From the NCBI GenBank assembly GCA_002150815.3, contig NDFF03000221.1, forward strand, positions 1-64,000: 64,000 nucleotides of DNA, given 5' to 3'. This DNA is from Grammothele lineata (taxonomy: Eukaryota > Basidiomycota > Agaricomycetes > Polyporales > Polyporaceae). Made by a program: the position numbers and the translations under genes. The notes below the pieces were generated by a model. The model was not told the origin of the DNA, did not search any database, and worked only from the letters and a program-made list of their open reading frames with translations. Below, in pieces: positions 21,356 through 31,913 of the stretch (its first letter is position 1; the number at the start of each line of letters is the position of its first letter).

Positions 21356-23559
21356 TTATCCATGAACACATTCGTCCGTTTCATCTACCCACTCTGGTGC
21401 CTCTGCGTCTGCGTGCCTTTGCGCGACACGAGCGAGAATCTCCTCTAGCCCGTCCCGCACCGCCCTCAAGCACTCCAAAGGCAATCCAAGCCCAAGCTCC
21501 CGCACGGGGGCGTGCCACGGATGCACGACACCCTCGCTCCTCCGCATAATGAAATCCGGGCACGCGGACCGGGCATTGCCATACGCATCTGGGGGTGTGC
21601 TTGGTTCTGTCTCAGGTTTTGGACTGAGGATGGCGAATAGAGATTGGGAAAAGAGCATGGCGCGCTCGTCATCTTGTTCATCGCGGTCTCCGCGCATCCA
21701 ACGGCGTACGCGCCAGCAGCACCAGCATGCGCAGCGGCGGCCGTCAGGGATTGCCACGGGGAGCTCGTGCGTCTGTAACGCCACACGGTAAATATGAGGT
21801 TGTGGGGGTACATAGAGGAAGGAGACGCACCATGAAGATTCTTTCCAAAACTCGTCTGCTCTCCTCATCGTCCAAGCTGCTTGGACCCGCATCATTCTCA
21901 CCACCGCCCGCCGCGAATTTGTGTGCGAGCGCCATCAAGACTGCTTCGGCGTGCATTCGCGGCATTCCGTCCCCTTCCCTGTTCTGCCTTTGACCCACGT
22001 CGCCATCCATTTCTCCCCCTTTCCCAATTTCTTCCTCCCCCTTTCCCATATCCCAAGTCACAAGCATCCGCCGACACATCCCCTCCCTCGCTGCAGCCCG
22101 ACGACTCCACACCTGCACGCCCTTCTCTGCCAATGTCGACGGAGGCTCGTATCGCTCCTCCTTAATCTGCAAGATGACACGATCCAGGAACGAGTCCTGA
22201 GCATCTCGAAAAACTTTCAAGGGAGGTGGAGGTGGCACGGAGAGAATATGCGCTGTGAGTGGAGGAGGGCGGCGTGCGCGGAAGAAGGTAAGGAGCGTGC
22301 GCGCAGCAGTGATAGGTGCGGCGAGTGCCCGGAGGTGTCGTAAGAAGAGTGCGCCTTCGGTCTCAGTCCCAATGTTGAGGTCTTCTGGAGCGACTGATCA
22401 GAGATGGGTGAACATTAGCATATCACTGGGCATAGAGTGGAACGTACTGGAGACAAGTTCGTCAGGAGGATCGCCGTGGCCCTTAGGCTGGGGTTGCTGG
22501 GCATGAACTGCCGTAGATGTGGCGTTTGAGGCGCGACCGGGATGTTTGACCGCATCGCTGTAGGATCTCGACGGCTCGTGTTTCCCTTTGCTGGTAGACA
22601 ACGCTTGCTGCATTGGTGCCGGATGCCGACACGACCCCAGCCGCAGTCCACAAGAGTAGTCCTCAACGAGGCACTGATCCAGGCGGAACCTTACAACCCT
22701 CTCATCCATCAAGCGATCGTAGAACCCGGAAGCAAGCAGCCCATGTAGGACGCAAAGCTGAATCGTCAGCGGGAGCCAATCTTCCTCTCCGGGTACCGCG
22801 CCCAAAAACGCCTCCTCCAGTTTGCGGAACGTGGTTGTGAGAGCCTCGACCCACTTCGGTACGTCCTCTGCTTCGACTGCGTACCGGACAACCTCCCCAG
22901 GAGGTGCAGGCGGGCGGGCGACCCCGACCGTCTGGAGTTTCGCGACGGCCTCGGGGGTCGCGATGGAGACTGCCCACGGGAACGGCCGTTTTGTCGACTG
23001 GAGGGCTGTAGAGATGTCCGCGCTCTCGAGGATACTGATGGGATGTGTTGAGGGCCCGGACCACAGGCGAGCGAGTTTGCGCATCCGCGTAGCTAGCGTG
23101 TCATGAAAGGCTCGCGTGAGGAAGATGGCGAAGGAAAGGGCGTTTTGGAATCCCGACAGCTCGTCGGCGTGGAAGGCTCGGAGGAGAGTAAAGACGTTTC
23201 GTGGGTGGTCCGAAGGTCTGCGAACGTGGTCTTGGAAGTAGAAGGCGAACGGAGAAGATAGCGGCTTACAGTATATCCTTAGCCCGCTTCAATATCTCCG
23301 TGCCGGAGAGGGTTGACACAGTTGGTTGAAGCGTCGGGCCCTGTTTTGAGGACGAGTCCCCGTCGAGAGCGACTACTAGGCCGTGTATTGCGTCCGATCC
23401 TGGAATATGGGCAACCGTTACCGCGAGGTCATTGAATGTACCGTTGTCGAGAAGTGCTGCAAGATGCTGCACGGGGGCAAGCCGTTGTACGGTACGTTTA
23501 TCTGGGATGAGAGTTTGTGGCGGGGATTCTCGATGCCCCCTCAGGGCGATGGTCGCCAT
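21356..23559 (-). CDS. Putative fungal deaminase-superfamily protein (OTT_1508-like)
   Basis: Four exons: 23559..23270, 23217..22448, 22384..21831 and 21772..21356, with GT-AG introns of 52, 63 and 58 bp and consistent phases; 676 aa. Most of the sequence is unfamiliar. Near the end MHAEAVLMALAHKF places HAE at residues 498-500, and about 54 residues later GRRCACWCCWRVRRW places CxxC at 554-557, split from HAE by the last intron. HAE plus a downstream CxxC is the zinc and catalytic signature of the cytidine-deaminase-like fold. The spacing and Cys/Trp-rich second motif recall the fungal OTT_1508-like deaminase family (recalled, not searched). Substrate unknown; no signal peptide. The start was chosen as the Met before ATIALRG; earlier in-frame Mets exist, so the N-terminus is uncertain. 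Confidence 0.65.
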
Positions 23560-24287
23560 GTATATCTCCCTGGAAATCGATGCGTACTCATCGCAACCAT
23601 CTTGGACAGAAGTGCGTGAAGTCACTATAGCAAATACGATCAGCCACATGCGTGTGGGGAGGTTCATGCGATACTGAGGCGGGTCGTGACAGGGGAGCCG
23701 GGGATATAGCACTCACTCTATGTGTTCCAAAGATACAATGCTGATGCGTCCATGCAGCTTGAATGCACGCTGTAAAGCTGGACGTAGTAGCAGTGTACTC
23801 GTACGTTATGTCATGGTGCGAGGATCCTAAGAAGGGGCACGTTTTGCAACTCGTGACTCGGTAAGTTGTTGCATCCTGGAGACACATGGCATGAAAAGGC
23901 GCTGTACTTAAGTCATATTGTTGTGGGATGGAGTCGCGGAGCAATAAAGCAAGTGGATTCGGCTGAGAACCAACACAGGTGAAGGAGGCGGATAGAGCTC
24001 GCCGGTGCAAAGTGGCCTCGGAGTCGACCTTTCGCTCGCGCGCGGCCCGCGCGGTCGGTGATGCGATGAGAGTGCAGGACCCCCAACACCGCCAGCTAGT
24101 CGACTGCGTAGTACCAGGCTCGTCCTCCGTCCACACTCACACTCACCTTCCCCGACAGTCTCCTCTTGTCGCCCCTGCTTTCGGCCTGTATTTCTAACTT
24201 AACCATTTGCTCGTCGACTTCCGTTCATTAACTACGTGGCGCGCTTCGGTCTGATCGCGACACGTCTCCCGCGGCAAGCTACCCACG
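23560..24287. other. Divergent promoter region (deaminase-like and lectin genes)
   Basis: 730 bp between two divergent starts. No gene or named regulatory motif seen. Confidence 0.5.
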
Positions 24288-26219
24288 ATGTTCTCCAAAG
24301 CCTTGCTATGCTGCCTGGCTCTCCTGCCATTAGGCATCCTCGCTGCGCTGGACGACAAGTCGCAGCTGGCGAACAGGACAATTGACAGGGTACGTGCTCG
24401 CTCTATATGGCGCGTCGCGCGAGTGGTATGGGATGGGTCTTCGGATGGTTAGAAGGGCTGCTTCGGCTGTTCTTGTGGCGTTGGAAGGTCTGCTGGGCGG
24501 AGTACTGAGCAGGGAGGACACGTTGTTCAACCACCTTCGAGGGCTTTTCCTGGAAGGAAATGCTCTGTGTACAAAAACACACTCGTTGCGTTGAATATTT
24601 CTGCTATGTGGCTGTGGAGTACCTGCGTCCACGCCTTCCCGGACGGCGGGATCTAGTGCACGTCCTTCAGCCTATCTTCCGAGATTATGTTTCCCACATT
24701 GCTTCTTCATGTTCCTTCTTGGCTTAGCTGCTGTGAACGAAGTACTTACCCCCCCCATGACAGACAATCTCCCTCCGCACACACTCAATATACCCGCCGT
24801 ATATTGACCAAGACTTGCAAAATCGGTATATACCACCGGACACGTTATCGCTGCTTTGGCTTATCACCCTCGCTTCGCTTTAGGTGGTGGGACTTCGGCG
24901 CCGATGCATACGTCGTACGTGTCTCTCACCATCAGTCGGAAGAGCCGCGTAATCTAACTGCTCGTAGAACACGAACAAGCATATCCGCCTGACGCGCGCG
25001 AAGCCATCACAGATGGTACGGAAAAGCTTTTCTCGACGAAGACAGCAAATTTGACCAGCTATGATGGGATACAGGGATGGCTATGGTCGCGTGCGCCCTT
25101 GACTGCCTCGAACTTTGTCCTCGAAGTGGAGTTCAAGGTATGTTAATACTCGATGACGCAGAGTAATGCGGGCTCAACGGTTGCGCTGTCAGGTATCGGG
25201 AGACAACAATCACATGTACGGCGATGGTCTCGCTATCTGGCTTACAAAGGACCGCGCGCAACCAGGGCCTGTCTTTGGTAGCAAAGGTCTGCTCTACACC
25301 CTCTTGGCGATGTGGGCTGTATGCTCATTCGATAAACAGATAACTTCGAAGGCCTCGGCCTCTTCCTCGACACGTGAGTGCACGCTCCTCGTCTCTACGC
25401 CCGATGTTGACAGCACATGAACAGTTACGCGAACTCACGGCATTCCTACTCGTTCCCTCGAATCAATGCCATGCTCGGAGATGGCCAGACGAGCTACGAC
25501 CACGACAACGACGGCGAAAAGAATGCGATAGGCGCCTGCTCGGTGCGTATTGAAGAGCCCACCATCAGTTGGACGCCTCTTGCTGACAACGGGTGTCCAG
25601 GCAAACTTCCGTCGCACCAACGTGGCCACGAAGCTCAAAATCACGTACCTCCGCGAACAGTACCTCAATGTCAAGATCCAGTACAAGGCTTGTAAGTGTT
25701 ATCGCTCCCGCTTCAAGTAGTATTGCAATGGCTGACGATTTGTGGGCTCGTAGGGGACGAATGGACTGAGTGCTTCACCGTGCACGGCCTCACCCTCCCG
25801 CTCGCACCTTATGTCGGCTTCTCCGCTCTCACGGGCGACATCTCCGACAACCACGAGTGCGTCTTCACCCCTTCGTCTTCGTCCACTTCTTTCTAACTTG
25901 GGCCTCGGTCCTGCCCCGTATGCACAGCATCATCTCCGTCACGACCTACTCCGCCATCCTCTCCTCGCCTGACGCGCAACGCGACAAACTCACCGGCGCC
26001 AAGAAGCCCGTCCTCGCACGCGTCGTCGGCGGGGGCGGCTGGGGCTGGACGTTCGTCAAGCTCTGCCTCTTCGTCGGCGTCGCCGTTGGAGCGCTTTACG
26101 GCTACAAGACGTACCAGCTCCGGCAGGCGCGCGGTGGTGGCCTGGGAGGCGGGTCGTTTGGCGGCATGGGGCGCATGCAAGGGTTCGGTGGTGGGGCGTT
26201 CGATAGCAAGCGATTCTAA
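24288..26219 (+). CDS. L-type (legume-like) lectin, ERGIC-53/VIP36-like cargo receptor
   Basis: Eleven exons with consistent phases: 24288..24389, 24764..24825, 24884..24914, 24968..25015, 25075..25137, 25193..25286, 25340..25373, 25425..25542, 25601..25691, 25754..25856 and 25928..26219. CDS 1,038 bp, 345 aa. It has an N-terminal signal peptide (MFSKALLCCLALLPLGILAA). The lectin domain shows SIYPPYIDQDLQNRWWDFGA, HIRLTRAKPSQMGWLWSR, DGLAIWLTKDRAQPGPVFGS, DNFEGLGLFLDTYANSRHSY and WDEWTECFTVHGL. One transmembrane helix follows (WTFVKLCLFVGVAVGALYGY), then a short Gly-rich cytosolic tail ending DSKRF. Such proteins bind high-mannose N-glycans and carry glycoproteins between ER and Golgi, the same route as ERD2 nearby. 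Intron 1 is long (374 bp); the donor after exon 6 (GTCTGC) is weak but needed for the frame. Confidence 0.92.
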
Positions 26220-26421
26220 GAGTGGGCATGACTATAGTGGAGCTCAATGGTTGCTCTCCTGCTTGTGTATGCTTGCGACTGGACTTGCTGGATGTTAATT
26301 ATTGAATTTCTTCTTCGTATTTGGCTCTCTGATCTAAGACTGCTGTGGAAGAAAAAAAACTGCGCTGAGCTCCGAGGACACCAGTCTACGAAACCCGTAC
26401 TAGAATGTAAAACAATCCTCG

Positions 26422-26493
26422 TGGACATTCAGGGGATTGAACCCTGGACCTCACGCATGCGAAGCGTGCGCGCTACCACTGTGCCAAATGCCC
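26422..26493 (-). tRNA. tRNA-Ala (anticodon CGC)
   Basis: 72 nt, intronless. Acceptor GGGCATT pairs with AATGTCC, with one G-T pair; the anticodon stem CACGC/GCGTG is perfect around TTCGCAT; T-arm CAGGG-TTCAATC-CCCTG. The D stem has one mismatch. The A and B boxes are canonical and a TTTT terminator follows within about 12 bases on the minus strand. Confidence 0.95.
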
Positions 26494-28114
26494 TTCCCAT
26501 AAGTCCCTTAGAGAAAGTACTATCCACTTTTATGGCACGAGTCGGCCGAGGAACTTGTGCTGCAGACCTTCTTAGCTTCCACCATCCGAACTTGGTCCAT
26601 GATCCGACGTCGTTCCTCTGCACACGATCCTCTTATCTACCATGAACCGCTCGGGCGTTCAACATACGCATTCTGGCTAAGACTGTACCATGTCTCTTCC
26701 TCGTAGAGCTTCAAGTGAACGGAGAGAAAACATCCCAAAACTGCTGGCGGAGTCGTCACCTCACCCCACAAGTACGTACAACCTACGCCCATTCCAACTT
26801 CTCCTGTTCTCTTTACGGGCCATTGTGGCTGAGGCCTTATTGTCCAGGAAGGTGGCGACTCCAACAGCTGTGCTACTTAGAACCCTATAGTCCCTGACGC
26901 CGCGTCTTTTGATAATGAACGGGCGTTCGAAGCTCTTTACATGGAAGGTGACAACGTCGACACGACTTGCCCGTCGAGCGAGGTGAAACCAGGCCTTCGC
27001 ATTGTTGTAGAAAGAACGGTTCTGGTGAGAGCGTGGGCGGTGCTTGCATCGTGCGCAGCGGCATTCTCGTACCGCATCTTCCCTTGGCCGGGACCTTATA
27101 TGCCTCCCCCGTGCTAGCGGTGAGGCGGGGAAGCGGAGAACCGCGATGAGGCTTCTGCCAATACGCATGAAGATTACGGCGGCAGCAAACGAGTGCTCGT
27201 TCGTGAATGCGACTTTTCCGTCATACCGACTAGGGTTCTTCTCAGTGCGTTCCTCGCTTACTACTACTGCTCCTTATATTCCCCTGACAAGCTCTCACCT
27301 GTAACGCTTCTTTATCGACGTGGTAAACTCGTGGTACGCTGTATCGCACTGTCACTGACCTACATTGCTAATAGGAAGGGGATGTTGCCGCAGATACGCT
27401 GCTATGTCTTTGCATCGGACGTATTAACCCTGTCCCACATTGTGCTGCCCCACAACGGGCATGACAATAAGGCCAGAAGGGGCGCACGCTACAGCCAGTA
27501 CCTGTGCACTGTATTCTTTTTCGCTTCCGCGCATTTTGTTCACTCCACGTGTAACTGACATACATTACTTGCCTTGCAGAGGCCGCGTGGAGTATATCGG
27601 AACCCTTTCCAGTCATGGCGGATGTTTGGCAGGATGATCGAGGCTATTCTTGTCTGAGCCGCCTTCTTCACGTCTACTCTACCGTCACATCCGGTGATTC
27701 GTACAGACAACTTGAGGACGCTCGAAGTGACATGTTGCTCGAGGTGAATGGAACGTCTGCGAGCGCTATGACACCGCCATCACAGCAATACTTACGTTTG
27801 GAGGCGGACACCACCAGACTCTGAGGGGCAGTGTCATCGAGGCCGCCCTGGTTTACACCGCCAAACCGTATACATCGACGGTGCTGTGGGAAAAGATGCC
27901 ACAAGGGAATGTGTATAAAAGCAGGACGAATGAGCCCCTCCGTCCTCAGCGCTTTGAGGCACTTCTCCTGCTCCGCGTCCTGACGTCCTATATTGCCTCG
28001 GAGGCCAACTTTTCTGTCGATATACGCCGTTTATTGCTGTCCGCGTCCCTAGGTGGGTCCATCGAGACACTGTGTTAAGCTCTTACTTACGATCGTCCCT
28101 ATAGGCATTGCTCT
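26494..28114. other. 1.6-kb intergenic region upstream of HET-like 6
   Basis: Open frames of up to 135 codons on both strands, but none with a recognisable domain or convincing splice pattern. No HET relic identified. Confidence 0.5.
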
Positions 28115-30565
28115 ATGTGGCTCCTAAGTACAGACCGTGCCGAACTCCATTTCTTCTCCGAACCCGCTGCTGTTCGCGGGGACTACGCCATTCTCTCCCA
28201 CACATGGTCTCGATGTTCCAACGAAGAACAGTCATTCCAGGACATACAGGCCATTCACGCACGATGCGTAGACACAGGCGAGAACCCACGAGACCTGGCC
28301 GCACCCAAGATTCGCGAATGCTGCACACTCGCGCAGGGCGACGGCTATCCTTGGGTCTGGATCGACACGTGTTGCATCGACAAACAGAGCAGCAGCGAGC
28401 TCTCCGAGGCGATCAACTCCATGTTCAGCTGGTACGCTCACGCGGAAGTTTGCTACGCGCACCTGGAAGATGTCCCATCAGACGACGACGTCCGCGACGA
28501 CAATTCTGCGTTCCGGAAAGCGCGGTGGCACACGCGAGGTTGGACGCTGCAGGAACTCCTTGCTCCGAGAGCCGTCATCTTCATCTCCAAAGACTGGAAG
28601 CCCATTGGCACCCGAGAAGGGCTTTCGAAGCTCCTTGCTGGGATCACCGGAATTCAGGAGCGCCATCTCACTCGTGAAGTCAGCTACCTGGTCACGCCCG
28701 TCTCCATGCGAATGCGGTGGGCCGCAATGCGACAGACCACCAGAATCGAGGATGAAGCGTACTGTCTCTTGGGCCTCTTCGGGATTAGCATGCCCACGAT
28801 CTACGGGGAGGGCTCACGGGCATTCCAGCGGCTCCAGGAAGAGATCGCGAAGCGCTTTGTCGACACGAGCCTTTTTGCTTGGGGAGATATACATCGTCCC
28901 GTGGATGGAAGGAGCCCGGCATACTCAATGGAGCTCATGCATCGACAGCATGACGAGGAGGAAACCGAACTCTTCCTGTTCGCTCCATCACCCCGCCAGT
29001 TCCAATATGGGGAAGGCATATTCTACACACCAAGAATCGGCAATCCTCTCCAGCCCTACACGGCCCGTCAGTGGAAGGCGGTAAGTCATACAATATATTC
29101 TTGTGGTGACGGTTCTGAATATCATTTTGGACAGAAAAAGAAGAAGCAGCCAAAGAATGGACCCTTCGGTCCGCACTTCGAGTTGCCCACGTTCGAGAGC
29201 ACAAATTACGGGATGAAGTGTCGCTTCCCCGTGGCTGAGGTCGGCGAGTTCACGATCGTCGTTCTCATGTGCGAAACGCTGGAGAACCATGTTGGTTTAT
29301 TGCTATACTTAGCTGCGGATGACATCGACAACACGTCCAGGAACGCATCGTACTACACCAGCTACCGGTTCCATTCCAGCGATAAACGATCCCGGCACGT
29401 CCGACTCGCCCTCCTCGGGCCGGACCTCTACAACCTACGGTTTCGGGGGCACACGTTCCGCGCGACGTGGCGTGACATCCACATTGCCAGCTGGCCCCAA
29501 CACAACAACACGGGAAGGCTCGTTACGTGGTCTCTGGATCGTAGTCCCATTTGCTTCCGGATCCCACGCTCCATCATTCTCTCAATGTGGTCTCTCAAGC
29601 TCCATTCTGCGTCTGTGATACTTCCTCCCACAGCTGCAGAGCCGAAGAAGCACGTTATTGGTTTTCATAACCCGAATACTCGTGTCGGGGAGGCGTTTTA
29701 CGTCAGCCTTGGGTTGTGCGGCCGCAGTGAACACTCCGACGGTAAACGCCATTTCGCCCTCACCGACATCTGCGAGTATCACGCCCCGGAACGAAACCTC
29801 TCCACGATGGAGCACGACTGCGAGACAGACCACATTGAAGACTGGCCCAACTGGACGAAGGAATTCGGCGACGAAGACCGCACCATCTCCCTCGCCTTCT
29901 CTCCCTGCGTGCACGATCCGGAGAACGTGCGTGTGCTGCGTATCACGCTCAAGGGACACGCCTACCAGAAGTTGATGGACCGTGCGGACAGAGGACCGGA
30001 GCACCAGAACTTCGGGGCAGACGTCGATTTGGAGCAGGTCACCTCGGCGTTACGCGCCATGATGAGACTGCTCTTCCAGACTACGGGCAGACGCAGTGAC
30101 CCGGACGCGCACGTCGACGACATTTTGAACCGGATTCATACATTGGCCCAGCAACGCGACGACCGTCACGGAGGCGATCCCAACGAGGAGGCGCGTCGAG
30201 AGCTGAGTCAGATCGCCGAGGACGCCTTGAGCCCCTTCCGTGGTATACGCCCACCGCCACGCGAGGGCGAGGGCGGTGGTGAGGGTGAGGGTGGGGGGAC
30301 GGAGAACATGACGATGGAGAACCTTCTTTCCGCCCTCAGGAGCCAGATTCCAAACGAGCCGGAGGCTCTGTCGCGAGCTTTGCTGTCTACGCGTTCGCAG
30401 ATGGCGGCTGATCTCCTCTCGGGCGGGAACCCTCCTCCGAGTCGCAGCCGCGACGTCGGCGTACGTCGCGTACTCTCTTTGGCGCGGGGCGCGTACGCAA
30501 AAACGGCGGCCAATGTCATGAACCTCCAGCGTCCCTTCACTCGCTTCAAGTCGGGGACTAGGTAA
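28115..30565 (+). CDS. HET-like 6: HET-domain protein with long C-terminal extension
   Basis: Exons 28115..29080 (322 codons) and 29135..30565 (476 codons plus stop); product 798 aa. The 54-bp intron (29081..29134, GTAAGT...GGACAG) is stop-free and a multiple of three, so an 816-aa unspliced reading also exists. Start MWLLSTDRAELHFFSE; HET motifs DYAILSHTW, WVWIDTCCIDKQSSSELSEA, TRGWTLQELLAP, DEAYCLLGLFGISMPTIYGEG. C-terminal module: GMKCRFPVAEVGEFTIVVLM, LYNLRFRG, FRIPRSII (the usual Trp is Ser), HDCETDHIEDWP. Beyond the module, from about RADRGPEHQNF, it carries some 165 extra residues: two helical stretches around a Gly/Glu-rich linker at 30260-30300, and a basic end. No other copy here has such an extension; its function is unknown. 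Confidence 0.9.
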   Translation: MWLLSTDRAELHFFSEPAAVRGDYAILSHTWSRCSNEEQSFQDIQAIHARCVDTGENPRDLAAPKIRECCTLAQGDGYPWVWIDTCCIDKQSSSELSEAINSMFSWYAHAEVCYAHLEDVPSDDDVRDDNSAFRKARWHTRGWTLQELLAPRAVIFISKDWKPIGTREGLSKLLAGITGIQERHLTREVSYLVTPVSMRMRWAAMRQTTRIEDEAYCLLGLFGISMPTIYGEGSRAFQRLQEEIAKRFVDTSLFAWGDIHRPVDGRSPAYSMELMHRQHDEEETELFLFAPSPRQFQYGEGIFYTPRIGNPLQPYTARQWKAVSHTIYSCGDGSEYHFGQKKKKQPKNGPFGPHFELPTFESTNYGMKCRFPVAEVGEFTIVVLMCETLENHVGLLLYLAADDIDNTSRNASYYTSYRFHSSDKRSRHVRLALLGPDLYNLRFRGHTFRATWRDIHIASWPQHNNTGRLVTWSLDRSPICFRIPRSIILSMWSLKLHSASVILPPTAAEPKKHVIGFHNPNTRVGEAFYVSLGLCGRSEHSDGKRHFALTDICEYHAPERNLSTMEHDCETDHIEDWPNWTKEFGDEDRTISLAFSPCVHDPENVRVLRITLKGHAYQKLMDRADRGPEHQNFGADVDLEQVTSALRAMMRLLFQTTGRRSDPDAHVDDILNRIHTLAQQRDDRHGGDPNEEARRELSQIAEDALSPFRGIRPPPREGEGGGEGEGGGTENMTMENLLSALRSQIPNEPEALSRALLSTRSQMAADLLSGGNPPPSRSRDVGVRRVLSLARGAYAKTAANVMNLQRPFTRFKSGTR
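29081..29134 (+). other. Stop-free 3n intron of HET-like 6
   Basis: GTAAGT donor and ACAG acceptor at the family-wide intron position; 54 bp with no in-frame stop. Retention would add 18 residues. Confidence 0.75.
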
Positions 30566-31913
30566 CCCAGAAAGGGCAGGCTCGTATGTGATAGTTCCTT
30601 CGAACCTCCGGTACCTAACGTGCACATCCCCGTAAGTGTTTTGTCGATCGTAGCTCATACGAACATTCAAATAGCCCAAGTCTTAGTCAAATTGACTCGA
30701 ATGCAAGCCCGAAGCGTCGAGTGTTCCTGCGAAAATTTGCCTTCCATGTGATTGAATCATAGCATGATAGTTGTAGTATAACACGGTTCCCTCGTGATGG
30801 TTATGACATCTTAATACAATCCCCCCATAGCCAGCAGGGGATGCTGAGTAGTGGGATTCCACTATCCGTATGCCATTTACGTGAGTCGGTTGTGTACGGG
30901 ATAGGGTCACTGTGTGCTTGATGTAACGTGTCCGGGGCCGCCGCTCGACATCTGCAACTTAAATCGGCCAGCGCATCTCCTCATACAGGTGTTGACCGTG
31001 TTCGAACCGAGGCAGACTCTGAAGAGTCGCGCTTCGCAGGCGGTAGTATTCATTCTAGAGATCCACTGAGGCCTTGGTCACGTACCGATAGAGCGAGAAA
31101 ACCAAGTAGGAGTCCCCGCTGTGGGAATAATAAGGAAGTTAAGAAGTTACAAGTTCAAAAGTCGCAACGATCGTGGCCGCGACTGTCTCACAAACAAACG
31201 AAGACTCTGTTCAGGGCGCGCGAGAAAGCTCACCTCACAATTCGGTGCAAGAACGTGTGAGGTGACTAAGTGCTGGACGCGCCCTTTTCGGAGGACATCC
31301 TGGGGGCTCGGTAGTGGGAGGTTGGTTCCACGGAACACGGAACACTGGCAGGGGAAGAGGAGGAACGCTTAGCGACCAAAGTGAACGCACGGCGGGAGGG
31401 TGCGATTTAAGGCGCTTGATACGCTTTACTCGCCTTCGCCTCTTGCGTCGTGTTCCGTTCCATGATGCTGCTCAGCGCTACATAGAATCCTTGCTCGCTG
31501 CGCCTTCCATCTGTCACTCGCTCGCTCGGAATCCGGCGCGCTGTAACTGACGACGGCCCACATCTAGGCTGTACAGAGAAGTGAAGGACAGTCGTGAACC
31601 TTGTACGACTTGCAGCTGCCAGCATACCGACAGCTCTGCGATGAACTTTATTTGGTGAAAGCAGTGATCCACGCGGCTTCCCCTGCATGTACTTTAAGAC
31701 CCGCTTCCACGCCGCTAGTACGCCGTCACGTTATACAGGAGTCCCGCTCATCCCACCACACGAACCTTCAACGCTGTGCGGTCCTCTCGCCATTCGCTTC
31801 GGTCCTCTACACGTTAGCGGAACAGGTATGTGCTGCCTCAGATCACTACAGTACGAGGCTGCTGCGCTGAGGAAGTCTGACTTATTCGTAGTACAAACCT
31901 CTCTACTTGAAGG
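30566..31913. other. Intergenic region between HET-like 6 and HET-like 7
   Basis: 1.35 kb between two co-directional genes. No convincing coding region, RNA or repeat. Confidence 0.5.

Noticed and set aside
26761..27168. 135-codon minus-strand frame as a decayed HET gene
   Set aside because: A short SLIAVLRFP stretch loosely recalls the HET module, but no other family block follows in order.
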